Of a stretch of 64,000 bases of DNA, positions 1-12,281 are shown piece by piece (within the stretch, counting starts at the first letter, position 1; every line of letters starts with the position of its first letter). The notes beneath the pieces are model-generated. The model was not told the origin of the DNA. It saw only the letters and a program-made list of their open reading frames with translations, and did not search any database. The position numbers and the translations under genes are program-made. Source of the DNA: Heliopora coerulea (lineage: Eukaryota; Cnidaria; Anthozoa; Scleralcyonacea; Helioporidae); the NCBI GenBank assembly GCA_030142905.1, contig JASJOG010000623.1:21272-85271 (forward strand), read 5' to 3'.

Positions 1-825
1 TAAACGCAAAGCATTTGACGTCGGGTAATTTTTTTTTGCGGCTATCCTGAATTGTTTAGCAACCCATTTCCTGGTACTTATTAGATAACTATTTTTTTTA
101 TTTTTTAAGTCAAATAGCCGATAAGGCTTCTTAAAAAACAAGCGATATGTTACACAGTCAGATAATAAACAATAGAAAGTGACCGTAATTGTTTGTTTTT
201 TTGGTTTTTTGGTTTTTTGGTTTTTTGAGTTTTTTTGTTTTTTTGTTTTTTAGTTGGTTTTTTTTTTCTTTTTTTTTCCATTAAATATCCATATATCAAA
301 ACAGCCCAATTTTCCACGAGTCTGTTGAACATCTACCGAATTTTCACATGTAGTGAAGAATTTACCAATCCACGTGTACTGATATAACACAAACAGTCGG
401 TTATAATCCAAGTGTAGTTGATCGGAATGCCTTTTGCTTGAATTCATGTCATTTTGATCAATTGAAATTGTAATTAAGTCATTAACGTGATTTGCGCGGA
501 TTGTTGTGCCGGCTTTCAAGTCGGACAAAGCGACCATCTGCTAAAGTTTCATGACGTTTCATTTTCTTGTCATCATCACATGGTAACTGGTCACACTCAA
601 CACGCGTGCTCTCCTTTCCTCCGTCCCACTCCTCTTCAGATCTTTGCCAACGAAGGTAAAGATCAACTTATTGGCTGGTATCCTTAACTGATCTTGTTTG
701 CCATGACGGTCTCTTGACTTTCAACTCGATAAGACACTTCTTTGGCTTCGGTAGCCACACACAGTTCCCTATGTCGTCTCACGGCAAAGGGATACCGAGA
801 CTTTCGCTTGGTTAAGGCATTCCTC
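1..825. other. Non-coding region with low-complexity T-rich patch
   Basis: No supported gene is seen. Positions 190-280 are a T-rich tract of repeated GTTTTTTG units, which creates lysine-rich open frames on the opposite strand that are not credible proteins. Confidence 0.6.
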
Positions 826-1112
826 AGAAGTTGATTACCACAACTTGTGTTGTTCCCTCAGTCTTCTCACACCACAGTAACGCCTGGACTCTTACCTGGA
901 TAGGACACCTCTCAACGGTTAGCTACCGCAACTTGTGCTGTTCCCTCAGTCTTCTCACACTACAGTAACACCTGGACTCTTACCCTGTATAGGACACCTC
1001 TTAACGGTTGGTTTCCACAACTTGTGTTATTCCCTCAGTCTTTGCACAATAACCCCCATACATTTAACTGGATAGGATACCTCTCAAGGGTTGATTACCA
1101 CAACTTGTGTCG
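826..1112. repeat. Imperfect ~88-bp tandem repeat, just over three units
   Basis: The anchor CAACTTGTG occurs at 841, 929, 1018 and 1101, giving spacings of 88, 89 and 83 bp. Each of the first units continues with CCCTCAGTCTT, then a CCTGGACTCTTACC stretch, then ATAGGACACCTCT. The last unit is degenerate. No open frame runs through it. Confidence 0.8.
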
Positions 1113-4100
1113 TAACCCTCTCCTGACCAGCGACATGTTCTAACCATTGGGGTACCTGGATCCAGATGGTGAAGGAAGGTTACCCACGTGTATAACATTA
1201 ACCTTTCTTTGACGAGTGACTTGTTTAAATCATTAAACTACACGGATACAGATCGAGGATAAAAGTTGAAAATTGTGGACTGGTTGAATTTTGTGACATA
1301 TATTATCACATACTTGAGTCACGATAAGTCACTGTTATGTTATCTCGTCCACATTTGTAATCTTCGCTCACTGTTTGAAGTCATTCTATAGTTAAAGCAT
1401 GTCTCACTGGCCGTCAAAAGGCCACAGTTGTACGTGCACGTCCGAAGCCTTAACTCACCTTGACCATTTCAACCATGTCGTTCTATGGCTACAACCTCCT
1501 CTGGTAATCAGGTTGCTGGTTGCACGTGTTCGTCATTCTTCGCTCACCATCCCAGTCCCTGTAGTTCAATAGCTATCGTGTCTCAAGTGTCATCGCAACG
1601 TTCGTGGTTGTACCCATGTGTAACCGTCTCTCGCCATCCCAGTCTATGCAGTTGAATTAAGGGTTTACTCTGTTACCAAAATTCAAAATGTTCAGTGTAG
1701 ACGTCCTTCAGGACCTCAGAGAACATTTCTCAGTGAAAAACCTGTTTGTTGAACATTTATATATGTCCAGCTAGAATCCACCCATTATTACGATCACGGC
1801 CTCCAACAATATTGAACTCGTATTGGAGGACACCTCTCCGACTTCCTTGTTTGTTCAGTTGATTTTTGGCTCTACGACTACGCAGCCTATATCATTGTCA
1901 CAGTGGCGTTAACTTTGTTGAAAATACTCTGGTGATCTGCGCTTCCCCTTCTTCAAATATATAACAAAGAACGCAAGCAAAGGTTTTAGTCTTGTTACTT
2001 TCAGTTCACCGCGATATCTCCTCACGATCGAATAACTCTTTTTAACTACCACGCTGGTCAAGATCTATTTTACGTCTGTATTATACGTTTAGGCTGTATT
2101 ACGTCTCAGATCTTCACGTGAAACTGACACAAAATGATATTCCGATGCTGATATTGCGTTAATTTTTCGAAATTCTATTTAAGTGTATTTAAATGTGATA
2201 ATTTAATAGGTCGTGAGAGTCAGTCTTAGTTGACTTTAACGCGCACAGTAGCAATTGTGTTGTGAATTTTGTTGTCGAAAGTTAGGTCGTCAGTCATTCG
2301 TCACGATAGCCATGTAGACGGTTCTTTTGAAAATACAAAGTCGGATTCAGTGTGACATGTTCAAATAATTGCCGGCCTTGCCAACATTTGTCCAAATAGC
2401 GTCGAAGAAGAAGTGAAGGAAAGCCTTAAGATTTGTTCTCGTTTTGTGTTATTGGCAGTTTCAATTCCGCCAAGCGCGATTTCTTAGATGTCATTTACCT
2501 AAATCTGTTTGCATTATCTGATAGAAGAGCTTAAATCCAATCGTAGTCAATCTTCCCTCAAATCGTGACTTAGGAAGAAAGCTTTATAACAATATTTATC
2601 TTATGCTGTGTTGGCCTTTACACGAGAGATTTGCATTGTACAGGTTCGGAACGAGCTTGCTTTAATGAAAAATTGGATTGCCCCATAGTTCCAAGCTTTC
2701 TAACTCGCCATGTTTGCGTCGCGGCTTCGGCTGCAAACCTTTGATAATCCAACACCTGGCAAGAGGAATAAATGACCAGCCAGTGACTGTATGAGCGTCT
2801 TTAGAAATCCTTTACAGCATGAGTGGAATACCAAAGGAAGTCCTATTGAGTACTCTAACTCGGTTTGAAAACTATGCACTTTGATTGTTCTATGTGTGAC
2901 TCATTCTCTGAAGTTTCTCCGGAGTCCAGTTATTTCGACCGCTCTAGAGCGTCGTTTAAATCACTTAGTGAGCGTAGTTTGTTGCCGATAAAAAACAAAT
3001 TAAAAATAAATTTCTTAATGACCTGTCGTTTCACTTTTGGACAAGGCCCTTCAGTACGCTTTTCCTTAATCCCCTACAAAGTTCTATCTTACCATAAACT
3101 GTTTGTTTTATCAGTGATCTCAACAGTTCTTATTTGCCACTCGCTGTGAAATTTTGCTGATGTTTCAGCGCTCTCCGAGCGAAGGAACTTAGATGTATCT
3201 CTTTGATTCAAACTCGCTTGTCCGTCGTAATTAAAACGGAATAAATGATTGAACTGGCGAGCAAGATTCTTTCTATGTTAAACGGCGGGATAGCGATTAT
3301 TACCAGTTGAATTTCCATTGTCAAAGTCAGTCCGACAAATTACCGTGCTTGTTGGCTCCGACTTGTTAACAAACCCCCCAAAAAGCGTATGGAAACGTTC
3401 ACACAATTCCCAGCATATTGTTTATGGAAAATATCGTATGTGCGTCTTCGACAGCTTGTCTACGCGAAGATCTCGCTAGCTTGGATAACAGAACTAAGAA
3501 GAGCCAGCTACAAAGTCTCCTTCAAATGTCAACGTATTTGTTGTTCGTATCTCTTGCCTGGGATAGAGATAATATCTTACCGATAATCTTTCAGCAACTT
3601 AACGCTTGTTAGGCCTAATTTTCGAGTGTCTGTCTAATTTTGACTTCCTACCTGTGAATAATGGCCACAAAACACACCGCGCCATTTCTTTCTTATTTCA
3701 ATTTCAGAGCTTACGTTTACTTGCCAAATTAAGAGCCACAGACGGTATTTTTTGCACCTTTTTGTCATTGGGTATCATTTTAATATAACGCTCTGGAGAC
3801 CGGTGATGTTGTGCCGTGCACGTATAAGGATCAGAATCTCGCCATTGTTTCCCAAGTGAATGTCAATAGTTGCTTAAATACTCGAACTGAAAACAAATTA
3901 AAGTGTTTCTTAAACAGCTATCCCTCGAAATTAATATCTTTCAAATGGTTGGGGTTTAATAGGATTTATCCTGCCTAGGCCGCTCTAAACAATTGGCGGT
4001 GTAGCGCCTAGAAAGGTTGGACGAAAGATCGTGGGGAGAGGTGTATATAATGATTCATGTAGCGACCAAGTGTAAACTTGGTGTATGGCTTATTTATGGG

Positions 4101-4997
4101 CATCACTTGAATCACGTTTGATGATACTAGAGGTGAAAATTAGAACTGTTTTCACGGGATGTTTAGAACATTTACTAAAGGTCTTGACCTTTTTGTCTGG
4201 CACAGGTTCGCTAAGAAGAACGCTAATCCGTTCGTCAAGTTTTTCGGTCATTTTTTCCGCTAGAAGAGCTTTTTCTGTGTACCGCTGAGCTTAACTTACG
4301 ACGTGCTAATCCCAAAAATAACCTACCCTCAAACACTTGATACAACCGTGAAATACCATTCGGACAAAAACGGTTGTTCATTCGGCTCGACACTTCACCG
4401 AAAACATAGGTGCGGTTGAAAAAAGAGTCGCCAAACGGCAGCAAAGCTTCTTACAGGTGACCAGCTAGCTAAACTCTCATTATCCGCAGTCCTCCAATTT
4501 GTATCACCTCCGAGAACAATTGGAAATTTAAAATAGAAAGTGATCTTGTGGAGCACTTGGTTTGCTTTATGGATCCCTTATAGCGTTTTTCTTGCTGTGA
4601 GATAGTGTGCGGTTCCATGTCTTTAAGCAATGAGACCCTCCTTTGCAACGTTCGGTGTGCCTTGGTGGCTACGGACATCACCGCGGCTTAATTACGGTGC
4701 GCAGCGCCGGCCAATCACAGGCAATTACCCTTAATGCTACAGACTGGACAGTTCAGGGTCTGAACGCCTTGTGTGTCCTTGCACTCTCTTAGTTAATTAG
4801 TTTTGGAACAATCAGCGATCGAGGTATTCCATTCATCCGGTATCAATTAAATACCAACTGCACACAAGTGTGTAAATGCTCGTGGGCCAGAGCCACTTGT
4901 TGTAGTTGCTACGAACCGCTGGAGCCATTGACAACCGAGTTCACAGACACACACTAACTTCTTGTAAACTTAAGTGGGCTGAGGTAAAAGAGAAGAC
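1113..4997. other. Non-coding region upstream of the T-box gene
   Basis: I see no exon I can support in these 3.9 kb. Open frames are short and do not resemble known families. The proximal part presumably holds the T-box promoter, but no TATA box or start site could be pinned down. Confidence 0.5.
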
Positions 4998-5221
4998 ATG
5001 AAGTCTTCGTGTTTTACCGTTAGTGACATTCTGGACGCCGTAGATGAATCTAGCCATACTAATGAGAAACACTCGGCTACGAATGCCAAAGATTTGAGAT
5101 GCGTTTCACCTCAGGGAGCGAACTCGGATAACGTTAAAGTGGACATCGTTCTCCAAGAAGCAGAACTTTGGCGAAAGTTTCACTCCCTGGTCAACGAGAT
5201 GATGGTCACGAAAAATGGCAG
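4998..5221 (+). CDS. TBXT-like: T-box gene exon 1
   Basis: The ATG at 4998 opens 74 codons and ends in phase 2 (GGC AG) at a GT donor. It encodes the [10 protein letters not shown] motif and the start of the T-box through VTKNGR. No earlier in-frame ATG lies close upstream. Confidence 0.8.
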
Positions 5222-7107
5222 GTCTGTTCAAACCTTAACTGTTAAGTCAATCCAACCTGTTCTGTATACCTTCTGGAAGTATCTTTTTCACTGTGAGTTT
5301 TGCCACCGAACAAACAAATTTCCGACTAATAATGGACCCTACTGCAACGATCAAAACTTAACTTCATCCGGCTAAATTCTCACTATTTTCTGTTGCGTTT
5401 GTAGGAGGATGTTCCCTGTGATAAAAGTTGCCGTGAGTGGACTTGACCCTCATTCTATGTACTCATTTCTGTTCGACTTTGTTGCGGTCGGGGAAACTCG
5501 CTGGAAATACGTGAACGGTGATTTGATTGGACCCCGGGCAGCAAGGCCGAATCTTCGACTTCCAGTTGTGTTTATATCCATCCAGACTCACCGAACTTCG
5601 GAGCGCATTGGATGCGACAGCCCATTTCGTTCTCCAAAATAAAACTTACTAACAAGCAGAACACTAGCGGACAGGTACTTATTATTATTATAACTATTCA
5701 TTAAGAACTTTCGGAAGACCGACCCTTCGGCGTCCTTCTCTCCAGCTTACTTCAACACCTGGTTACTTCTTGATAATTATAAATCCCACTGCGAGAATTT
5801 AGGAGTGTTTAGCTGTCGTTTCCTGCTTTGTTCCTCCTTCACCGTTAATAGTTAGCAATTTCCGGGCGGCTGACCTTAATCTTTTCGATTACAACAAATC
5901 GATTAAGATGACAGCACGTGTTTGTCAAACAAAATTTGTTTACATCTCGAAATAGCTCTTCTAACTAAACAAGACGAGAAAACACGGCAAATAACCAGAA
6001 CTTGGTAAGGTTCTTTACAATAACTTTTTTTATCCTATTCTCGGCTGCTTTTACGAAAAGGTTCTTTTCGGTTTCTGGAGCAGCAAATTTTAGCGCTACG
6101 TAAATGCTGATAGCCTCTTGTCGGTGAGCTGTCATTATGACTAGATGTTAAATGATTATTTTTCTTGTGATTTTATAGATCGTGTTAAACTCTCTCCATA
6201 AGTATGAACCTCGGCTTGTTATCCTTCGGATAGGCTCTTCCAACGAACGAAAAACTGTCACGACGCATTCATTTCCGGAAACCCAGTTCGTGGCTGTGAC
6301 CGCGTATCATAATGAAGGTTTGTAAAACCTAACGACATGATTTCACTTTAATCGCTTCCCCCGAACTATTACATTTGAGCAGTTCTTCGAATTCTGACTC
6401 GCCAACACTTTCGTAACCCCTGTCAAGACAAACCCTTCTTTCTCTTTAGATAACATCCTTAAAAATAAAATTTAATCCATTTGCGAAGGCCTATTGGTAC
6501 GCTAAAGAGAGGTACTTGTAATTAAATCAAATTAATACTTCGACGCTTTTCTGCCTTTTATCTTCGTCACCTCTACCGTTTGTGTTAACAAAAAGAGTAA
6601 AATTGATTAAATTCTTAATGTTTCCTTTCCTTTTCTCTTCACCGCAGACAAGAACATAAAGACACCACAGAGCAGCTGCCCGAAGCCCAATCGTCATGTT
6701 CGTCATGTAAGTTTTAAATGCATTCGCATTTCATTTCCCCGTCATGGCAGTAAAATAGTGGGAAGTAGATCTTGATGATAATTACTTGGCGGGGTTTCTT
6801 CGTATCCCAGCGCTTTAATTTATCAATTAGTTTAGATAGTTTTTTTTACAAATATGTGTTGAGGTATCTGTTGACGTAAACACACGAAGTTCCTCCTCAA
6901 AAGGTTCCGAAAACGAAGCAAGCGTTTCCGGTAACTTTCAATACGGTACCGAGTCAGCTTGCGCTGTCCAAGAAACACCAAATGTCCGGACTCGCCGAAA
7001 CTGTTCTAGCGGCGTTTTTGATGCACGAAAATTCACCAATCATGCCATTCAGGTGTCCTTGTACGAGGAGCTACGATACAGCATGCGGTGCTGAAGAACA
7101 TCACTAA
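4998..7107 (+). CDS. TBXT-like: Brachyury-like T-box transcription factor gene, frame-disrupted
   Basis: T-box proteins are nuclear factors that bind the T-site (Brachyury half-site AGGTGTGA). The N-terminus has [10 protein letters not shown], like the short conserved helix before the T-box in Brachyury. The T-box starts near residue 56 (EAELWRKFH) and shows [61 protein letters not shown] and NPFAKA. These favour Brachyury/TBXT over Eomes/Tbr or Tbx2/3. Six exons have GT-AG borders: 4998-5221, 5405-5674, 6179-6317, 6450-6511, 6648-6706, 6890-7107. Phases agree except at two places. Exon 2 has five extra bases (TTGAT, 5523-5527). Exon 4 lacks the two bases needed to complete a Glu codon. Read literally the protein ends at TAA 5640-5642. 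The C-terminal tail is short and basic, unlike the long tail of typical Brachyury. It is a divergent paralogue that is a pseudogene, an allele, or mis-assembled. Confidence 0.8.
5405..5674 (+). CDS. TBXT-like: T-box gene exon 2 (core DNA-binding domain, 5-bp insertion)
   Basis: It begins after GTAG and completes the Arg codon, giving the NGRRMFPV junction. Family residues run to RWKYVNGD. They then resume in another frame at W-T-P-G-S-K and continue through [18 protein letters not shown] to [11 protein letters not shown]. The shift is explained by TTGAT at 5523-5527 (GATT-T-GATT context). Unshifted reading stops at 5640-5642. Confidence 0.8.
6179..6317 (+). CDS. TBXT-like: T-box gene exon 3
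   Basis: It encodes [15 protein letters not shown] through [15 protein letters not shown], ending in phase 1 (GAA G) before GTTTGT. The usual Gln of TAYQNE is His here. Confidence 0.8.
6450..6511 (+). CDS. TBXT-like: T-box gene exon 4 (acceptor/phase defect)
   Basis: The conserved reading [16 protein letters not shown] starts directly after the acceptor TTTAG. Exon 3 ends in phase 1, so two bases (an AG, as in AGAG) are missing at the junction. It ends in phase 2 at GAG AG|GTACTT. Confidence 0.7.
6648..6706 (+). CDS. TBXT-like: T-box gene exon 5
   Basis: It follows CACCGCAG, completes Arg of the AKER motif, then reads [14 protein letters not shown] with an acidic-polar bias. It ends in phase 1 at a strong GTAAGT donor. 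Confidence 0.55.
6890..7107 (+). CDS. TBXT-like: T-box gene putative terminal exon 6
   Basis: Phase 1 from exon 5 joins an open frame of 71 codons after ACGAAG and ends at TAA 7105-7107. A second frame is also open here, so the assignment rests on phase and on the nearby poly(A) signal. The product is basic and low in recognisable motifs. Confidence 0.4.
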
Positions 7108-7125
7108 AGCTGAATTGATCATTAA

Positions 7126-7131
7126 AATAAA
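7126..7131 (+). terminator. Poly(A) signal AATAAA of the T-box gene
   Basis: AATAAA lies 19 bp after the inferred stop and is followed by a T-rich stretch. It is a plausible cleavage and polyadenylation signal. Confidence 0.4.
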
Positions 7132-8683
7132 CATTTTTCTTTTGATAATTTTCCTTTCTTTGGTGACTTGCTAATTAATTGGCTCATGCTAGATCACATC
7201 AAGAAGGCAGTGTCACTTTCTGTTCTGTATAGTCTAATGTTTTGAATTGAATGTTGTCCAAAGATGATGAATTTGGTCGCTAGGTGGGAACGCATTGGCC
7301 GACATGTTCAGAATTTTTACCCCACCTGGGCTTGCTCTTACCAAAGTCTGTTTAGGTAAAACCGACCGAGCTTAAAACGGACAAATATGGAATGTGGCGT
7401 AGGCAGTTCTAAAACAGCTTAGAAAAAAAGACGCTCTGCAAAACAAACAAAAGAACAAGGCATTGACATTTCGAGCAGATTTCGGACGGTTTTTTGGCAG
7501 GCCACTACCTTTGAACGTTTTCTCACCTAAATGGACATTTATGCACATGGAAAAAATGCAGTCTAATAACGGTATTTATATATCCTTCTCGGGGAAAGAT
7601 AGATAATAGGGGTTACGATTTCTTTTCTCCCATTGGTATACTGTATGGAGTAAAAAAAAAGGTTCTCTTTAAGAAAACCCTAAAGAAGTCAAATGTGTAT
7701 TCCTGCCCAGGCAACATACCAACCTTGTTCTAAGAATTGATGTCAAGGCCTTAGTCCATGGTAAAATAAGTTCTAATGTTGATGTCAATCAGATATTGAT
7801 GTTGTCAGAATAAATCGTATAAAACGTTGAGGTTTCTTTCGAAATGTTCTGTAAACGTGCTGTACAGATTGGCCAAAATTGTGTTCTTAGGCTTTAGCAA
7901 GCATTTATGTTTAGAGGACTGTTTCGTTGAATGAAGAGTCGATGCTTGTTGAAAAATTCCTGTCCTTCTGTCCTCAGTTTTCTTTCCTGAAATTCTGTTG
8001 AAGGATATATTCTTACACTTTCTTAGAAAGATGTTGAGTTTGAACTTAGTGGAAATTTCTCTGTCAAAAATAACGCAGGTTCCTCATTACTTTCGATTCT
8101 TTTCTCGGGGTTTAAGTCATGTCAGAATTTCTTGGTAAACGTTTTGAAAAGTGCATTGTTATAAAACTTTGCGACAGGCAAAGTTCCTGTGATTGTTTAA
8201 TGTTGTCATGGGGTGTTTCTTTTGTTCCGCCGCGTTTAATCACTCGAGCAATCCTTGAAACTATTTTTGATCGATGCTGGTTGTTTTTCGCAACTATTCA
8301 CTGTTTAACTGGTCACACGTAACACAACATCGAGAATTTTATTTCATGTGTACTTGATTGTCTGTCCATATTTTAGCAGGTCTATGAGAGTGATTTCGAC
8401 ATGTTCAGTTGACTTTGTTTGTTTGTCCTTCAAGCTGACATCTATGCGGGTAGCTGTGTTCATGTTCTTGTTTTTGTTAAAATCTTCCGGAGGTAGAAAG
8501 TGCTAGATTTTCAGTGTTTATGTTAACCGAGATTGAAGTTACACTCTAACCTTCGTTGGCAATTCTCAACAGATTTAAACAACGGGTTGGCTTGACGAAT
8601 TGCTTTGCATGGATTTTCGTTAGTACACGTTTAATCAAAACTCATACTAATGAAATGTCTTTGATGTTTTGTCCTAATAAAAG
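7132..8683. other. Intergenic, no gene seen
   Basis: AT-rich sequence between the T-box gene and the LTR element. I recognise no exon, RNA gene or repeat family in it. Confidence 0.5.
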
Positions 8684-8983
8684 TGTCAGAAACTGTTATT
8701 ATTTTAGCACATTAATTAATGGTTAATTTAGAATGAACATTTGGGATTATTATCATTATTGGGAACATTATTATTGACAATTGATTAATTAACATTTGTT
8801 AGCACGTGCGTAGTTTTTTTGGTCAGTGTGTGTGGTGTTGCCGCAGTGAAGTGCGGAGTTCGAGTTTGTTTGTGACGAAGAGACTTTTAAATATACATTT
8901 TATTTCCTTGTGTTCTGTGTTATTTCATTTGGTGTTTGTGAACGTGTGGGGCTTACTTAAATGATCGAACCCCCTTTCCCACA
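8684..8983 (+). repeat. 5' LTR of BEL/Pao element
   Basis: It starts TGTCAGAAACTG and ends CCCACA, the same length as the 3' LTR. Four bases (TTAC) separate it from the primer binding site. Confidence 0.95.
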
Positions 8984-8987
8984 TTAC

Positions 8988-9004
8988 TGGCTCCTCCGAC
9001 GGGA
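8988..9004 (+). promoter_or_regulatory. tRNA primer binding site of BEL/Pao element
   Basis: TGGCTCCTCCGACGGGA begins with TGG, the complement of a tRNA CCA end, just inside the 5' LTR. The rest fits a tRNA 3' acceptor and T-arm strand with discriminator G. I could not assign the tRNA. Confidence 0.7.
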
Positions 9005-9058
9005 TTTATTTTCTGGTTATATTTTTTTCGCGTGGTACGATCATCGTTGTAAAACAAT

Positions 9059-12000
9059 ATGTCGATGAAGAAACAGCTGACGGAGCTGGACGTGAAATTA
9101 AAGGCTTTAAACTTTCGAGTCAAGCGAAACGACGAGATCTTGGCGAAAGGCGAAATAGCCGCAGTGGAGAGACAAAGAGAATCGATCTCAACAATCGTAA
9201 GTGCTATTAACGATTTAAAGGGGTTAATTGAAGAGGCAAAATTTGGGCATGGCGAATCGGACAGTGACAAAGAGAATTGGTCGCAAACCATTGATGCGCA
9301 AGTCGCTGTTGCTGACCAGTCTTGTGAAAAGCTTTCGAACTTTGTGAAGCGAATTGATGAAAAAAATAAAGAATTAGAGCTCGCCAAGGTGCATGACAAA
9401 ACATTGCTGTTCGAAAAACAGCTTATTGATCAAAAGCTCGAGGCAGCTGTCAAAACGAAACAACTGTCAGAATCTACCGTAAGATTACCAAAGTTAAACA
9501 TAACGAAGTTTAACGGAAAGCCGCATGATTGGGTACGATTTTCTGGTCAGTTTGAGGCAATGGTTGACTCGCTAAACGTCCCTGCAATCATAAAGTTCTC
9601 CCATTTGAAAGAGCTTGTAGATCCGCATATTAGAAGCGCTATTGATTGCCTTTCGTTTACCGAAGAAGGTTATAACCGAGCGATAAAGTATTTAAAGGAG
9701 AAATACGGTCACCCGACTGAAGTTGCTGGCTCGTACGTTACCAATATCATCGAGTTGCCATTTATTACAGAGCGAGACGTGCCTAAGATACATCGATTCT
9801 ACGAACAGCTGTTGTTCAATGTTGAGAGTCTCGAGACGCTTGGGAAACTTGATACTATTGAAGGCGCAACCTATTATGTTGTTAAAAAGTTAGAAATCGT
9901 AAAGCCTGAATTAGTTGTCCATGTTAAAACCAACTGGAGAGATTGGTCGTTTAGAGATCTGGTTGAAGCGTTGCGCAAATGGACGGAGATAAACGTTATA
10001 GTCAAAGCGCGAAAGCAGAATAAAGAGAGCCTAAATAATCGTTCCCCCGGTGCGCGCGCTCTCACGTCTCGTGATACCGAAGTAAAGTGCGTTTATTGCG
10101 AAAGTATAGAGCACAAGGCCGTTTCTTGCGATAAGGTGACGGCGCCAAACGAAAGAAAGAACATTCTCGCTGAGAAACGTCTTTGTTTTAACTGTGCGAT
10201 TGGCCAGCATGCGGCTAGCGGTTGTAAAAGCAAGATTTCATGTCAGAATTGCCAAAAGAGACATCACACTTCTATTTGTCCATCATCATCCGAAATTGGA
10301 TTAACCGCCAATGTCATCAATGCGTCTGTAGTGCATCCGGTAGTAATCGTGCAAATTAAAGGCCGGAAATTTCGCGCTCTTTTGGATAGCGGCGCAAGCA
10401 ACTCGTTTGTATCAGAGACCCTGGTAAATCTCGTGGGCGGGCAAGCTGTTAAAACGAGCTCGCGTCAAATATCAACCCTAATGGGCACTACGACGACAAA
10501 AATGTCACAATACGATCTAAACCTCGAAGCGCTAAAGGGTGGGTTCTCTTTGAAAACTCGCGCAACCATGATCAAAAAACGCGAACTGTTAATGCTGGAC
10601 AACCCACACATCAAAGAGAGGTTTGAAGCTCATCAACACTTGCGCGACATGGAGTTGGAAGACCAACTAACGAAGGAAAAGTTACCTGTGCATATCATTC
10701 TTGGTGCGAACGAGTACGCTAAGATTCGAACGTCTCAAGTGCGAATCGGTCGTCAAGGGGAGCCTGTCGCTGAGCTCACTCGATTCGGATGGGCCCTTAT
10801 GAGTCCTGATGGGGATTCCGACCCGGCGGTAAGATGTTTGGCTGTGAATACTGCGATGGATCATGAACGATTGTGCTCTCTCGATGTTCTTGGCCTAGCT
10901 GACGCACCCTCCGGAGACCAAGGCGTTGTTTATCAGGAGTTTCGTGAACAGTTGTCGAGAAATCCTGAAGAAGGTTGGTATGAGGCTGCCCTACCGTGGA
11001 AAGGGGATCATCCACCCCTAGTCAACTACCTGAACGGAAGTCTTCGTCGTCTTCAGACCCAAGTTAGAAAGCTACGAAAAACCGGAAAAATCGGAGAGTA
11101 CGACAAGATCATTCGGGAGCAACTGGAGGAGGGAATTGTGGAACGAGCTCCGAAAGAAGTTAATGGCCGAGAATTCTACATGCCACATCGTGCGGTGATC
11201 AGAGAAGGCGCAGAAAGTACAAAGATGCGAGTGGTCTACGACTGTTCTGCTCGTGATGGTGAAAGATCCCCGTCCTTAAACGATTGCCTCGATATTGGTC
11301 CACCTCTCCAAAACAAGCTTTGGGACGTGTTGGTGCGCGGACGATTCCACCCAGTGGCATTAGCTGGCGACCTAAAGAAAGCCTTTCTACAGGTACGTGT
11401 TAAAGAAGAACATCGTGACGCCTTACGTTTTCATTGGTTGCATTCTCTCGATTCAAGTGAGGTCGAAGTTTTACGATTTAGACGGGCGCTGTTTGGTCTT
11501 GGGCCTTCTCCATTTCTGCTTGGGGGAGTCATCGAACAGCATTTGGTGAGTTGGAGAGAGAAACGTCCGGAGAGCGGAGCAGAGATTTCTCGAAGCATGT
11601 ACGTAGATGATCTGATGTCTGGGGCTAGCGACGTCCCTAAAGCGCAAGTTCTAAAGAGTGATGCTACCGAAATATTCGCTGATGCTTGTTTCCAGCTTCA
11701 CAAATGGCATTCTAACGCACCGGAGTTAGAGAATCAATGCAACAAGCCAGAAGATAACGAAGAAACCACCTACGAGAAGCAACAATTTGGCTCCACTGCT
11801 AATGAATCCAAACTTCTTGGATTGGCTTGGAATAAACAGAAAGACACGGTGAGCGTGATGTTTCCTAAGGAGAAAGCTATCCCAACGAAACGAGGGGTCC
11901 TGGGTAAATTGGCTCGCGTCTACGATCCTCTTGGGCTGGTGTTGCCGACAACTCTCCAAGGCAAACTGATTTTCCGAGAAGCTTGCGAGAAAAGGATCCC

Positions 12001-12281
12001 CTGGGACGCAAATTTACCTGAGAAACTAGCCAAGCTCTGGGAGAAATGGGAATCCTCCTTACCAACGAACATATCCACAAGACGAAGCTTAGCTGCTTAT
12101 CGAGAGCCTATAGATGCAAGTGGGCGTGGAGTTTCGACAGCTGTTTACGCAGTGGTAAGTCAAGCGTCTGGAGTTACTCAAGGGTTGGTAGCTGCGAAAT
12201 CCCGTCTTGCGAAACAAGGTCTCACCATCCCACGTCTGGAATTGGTGAGTGGTCATATGGCGTCGAATGCTGTTGACAATG
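9059..12281 (+). CDS. BEL/Pao Gag-Pol, 5' portion up to LINE insertion
   Basis: One open frame of 1,074 codons precedes the insertion. A coiled N-terminus is followed by a DUF1759-type Gag domain (about 141-290; LPKLNITKFNGKPHDW). Next are Cys/His knuckles (about 344-410; CVYCESIEHKAVSC and CFNCAIGQHAASGC) and an aspartic protease (about 440; ALLDSGASNSFVS). The RT spans about 700-860, with MPHRAVIRE, ALAGDLKKAFLQV and the catalytic SMYVDDLMSG. Then comes the RNase H region (about 950 on; VYDPLGLVLP, IDASGRGVS, LTIPRLELVSGHMASN). The frame runs into the LINE 3' tail, so the natural end is lost. The length and domain order match BEL/Pao polyproteins. Confidence 0.92.

Noticed and set aside
8953..9404. 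- strand frames opposite gag
   Set aside because: Antisense shadows of the BEL/Pao gag start.
12046..12276. Overlapping + strand frame in BEL RNase H
   Set aside because: Shadow of the polyprotein in another frame.
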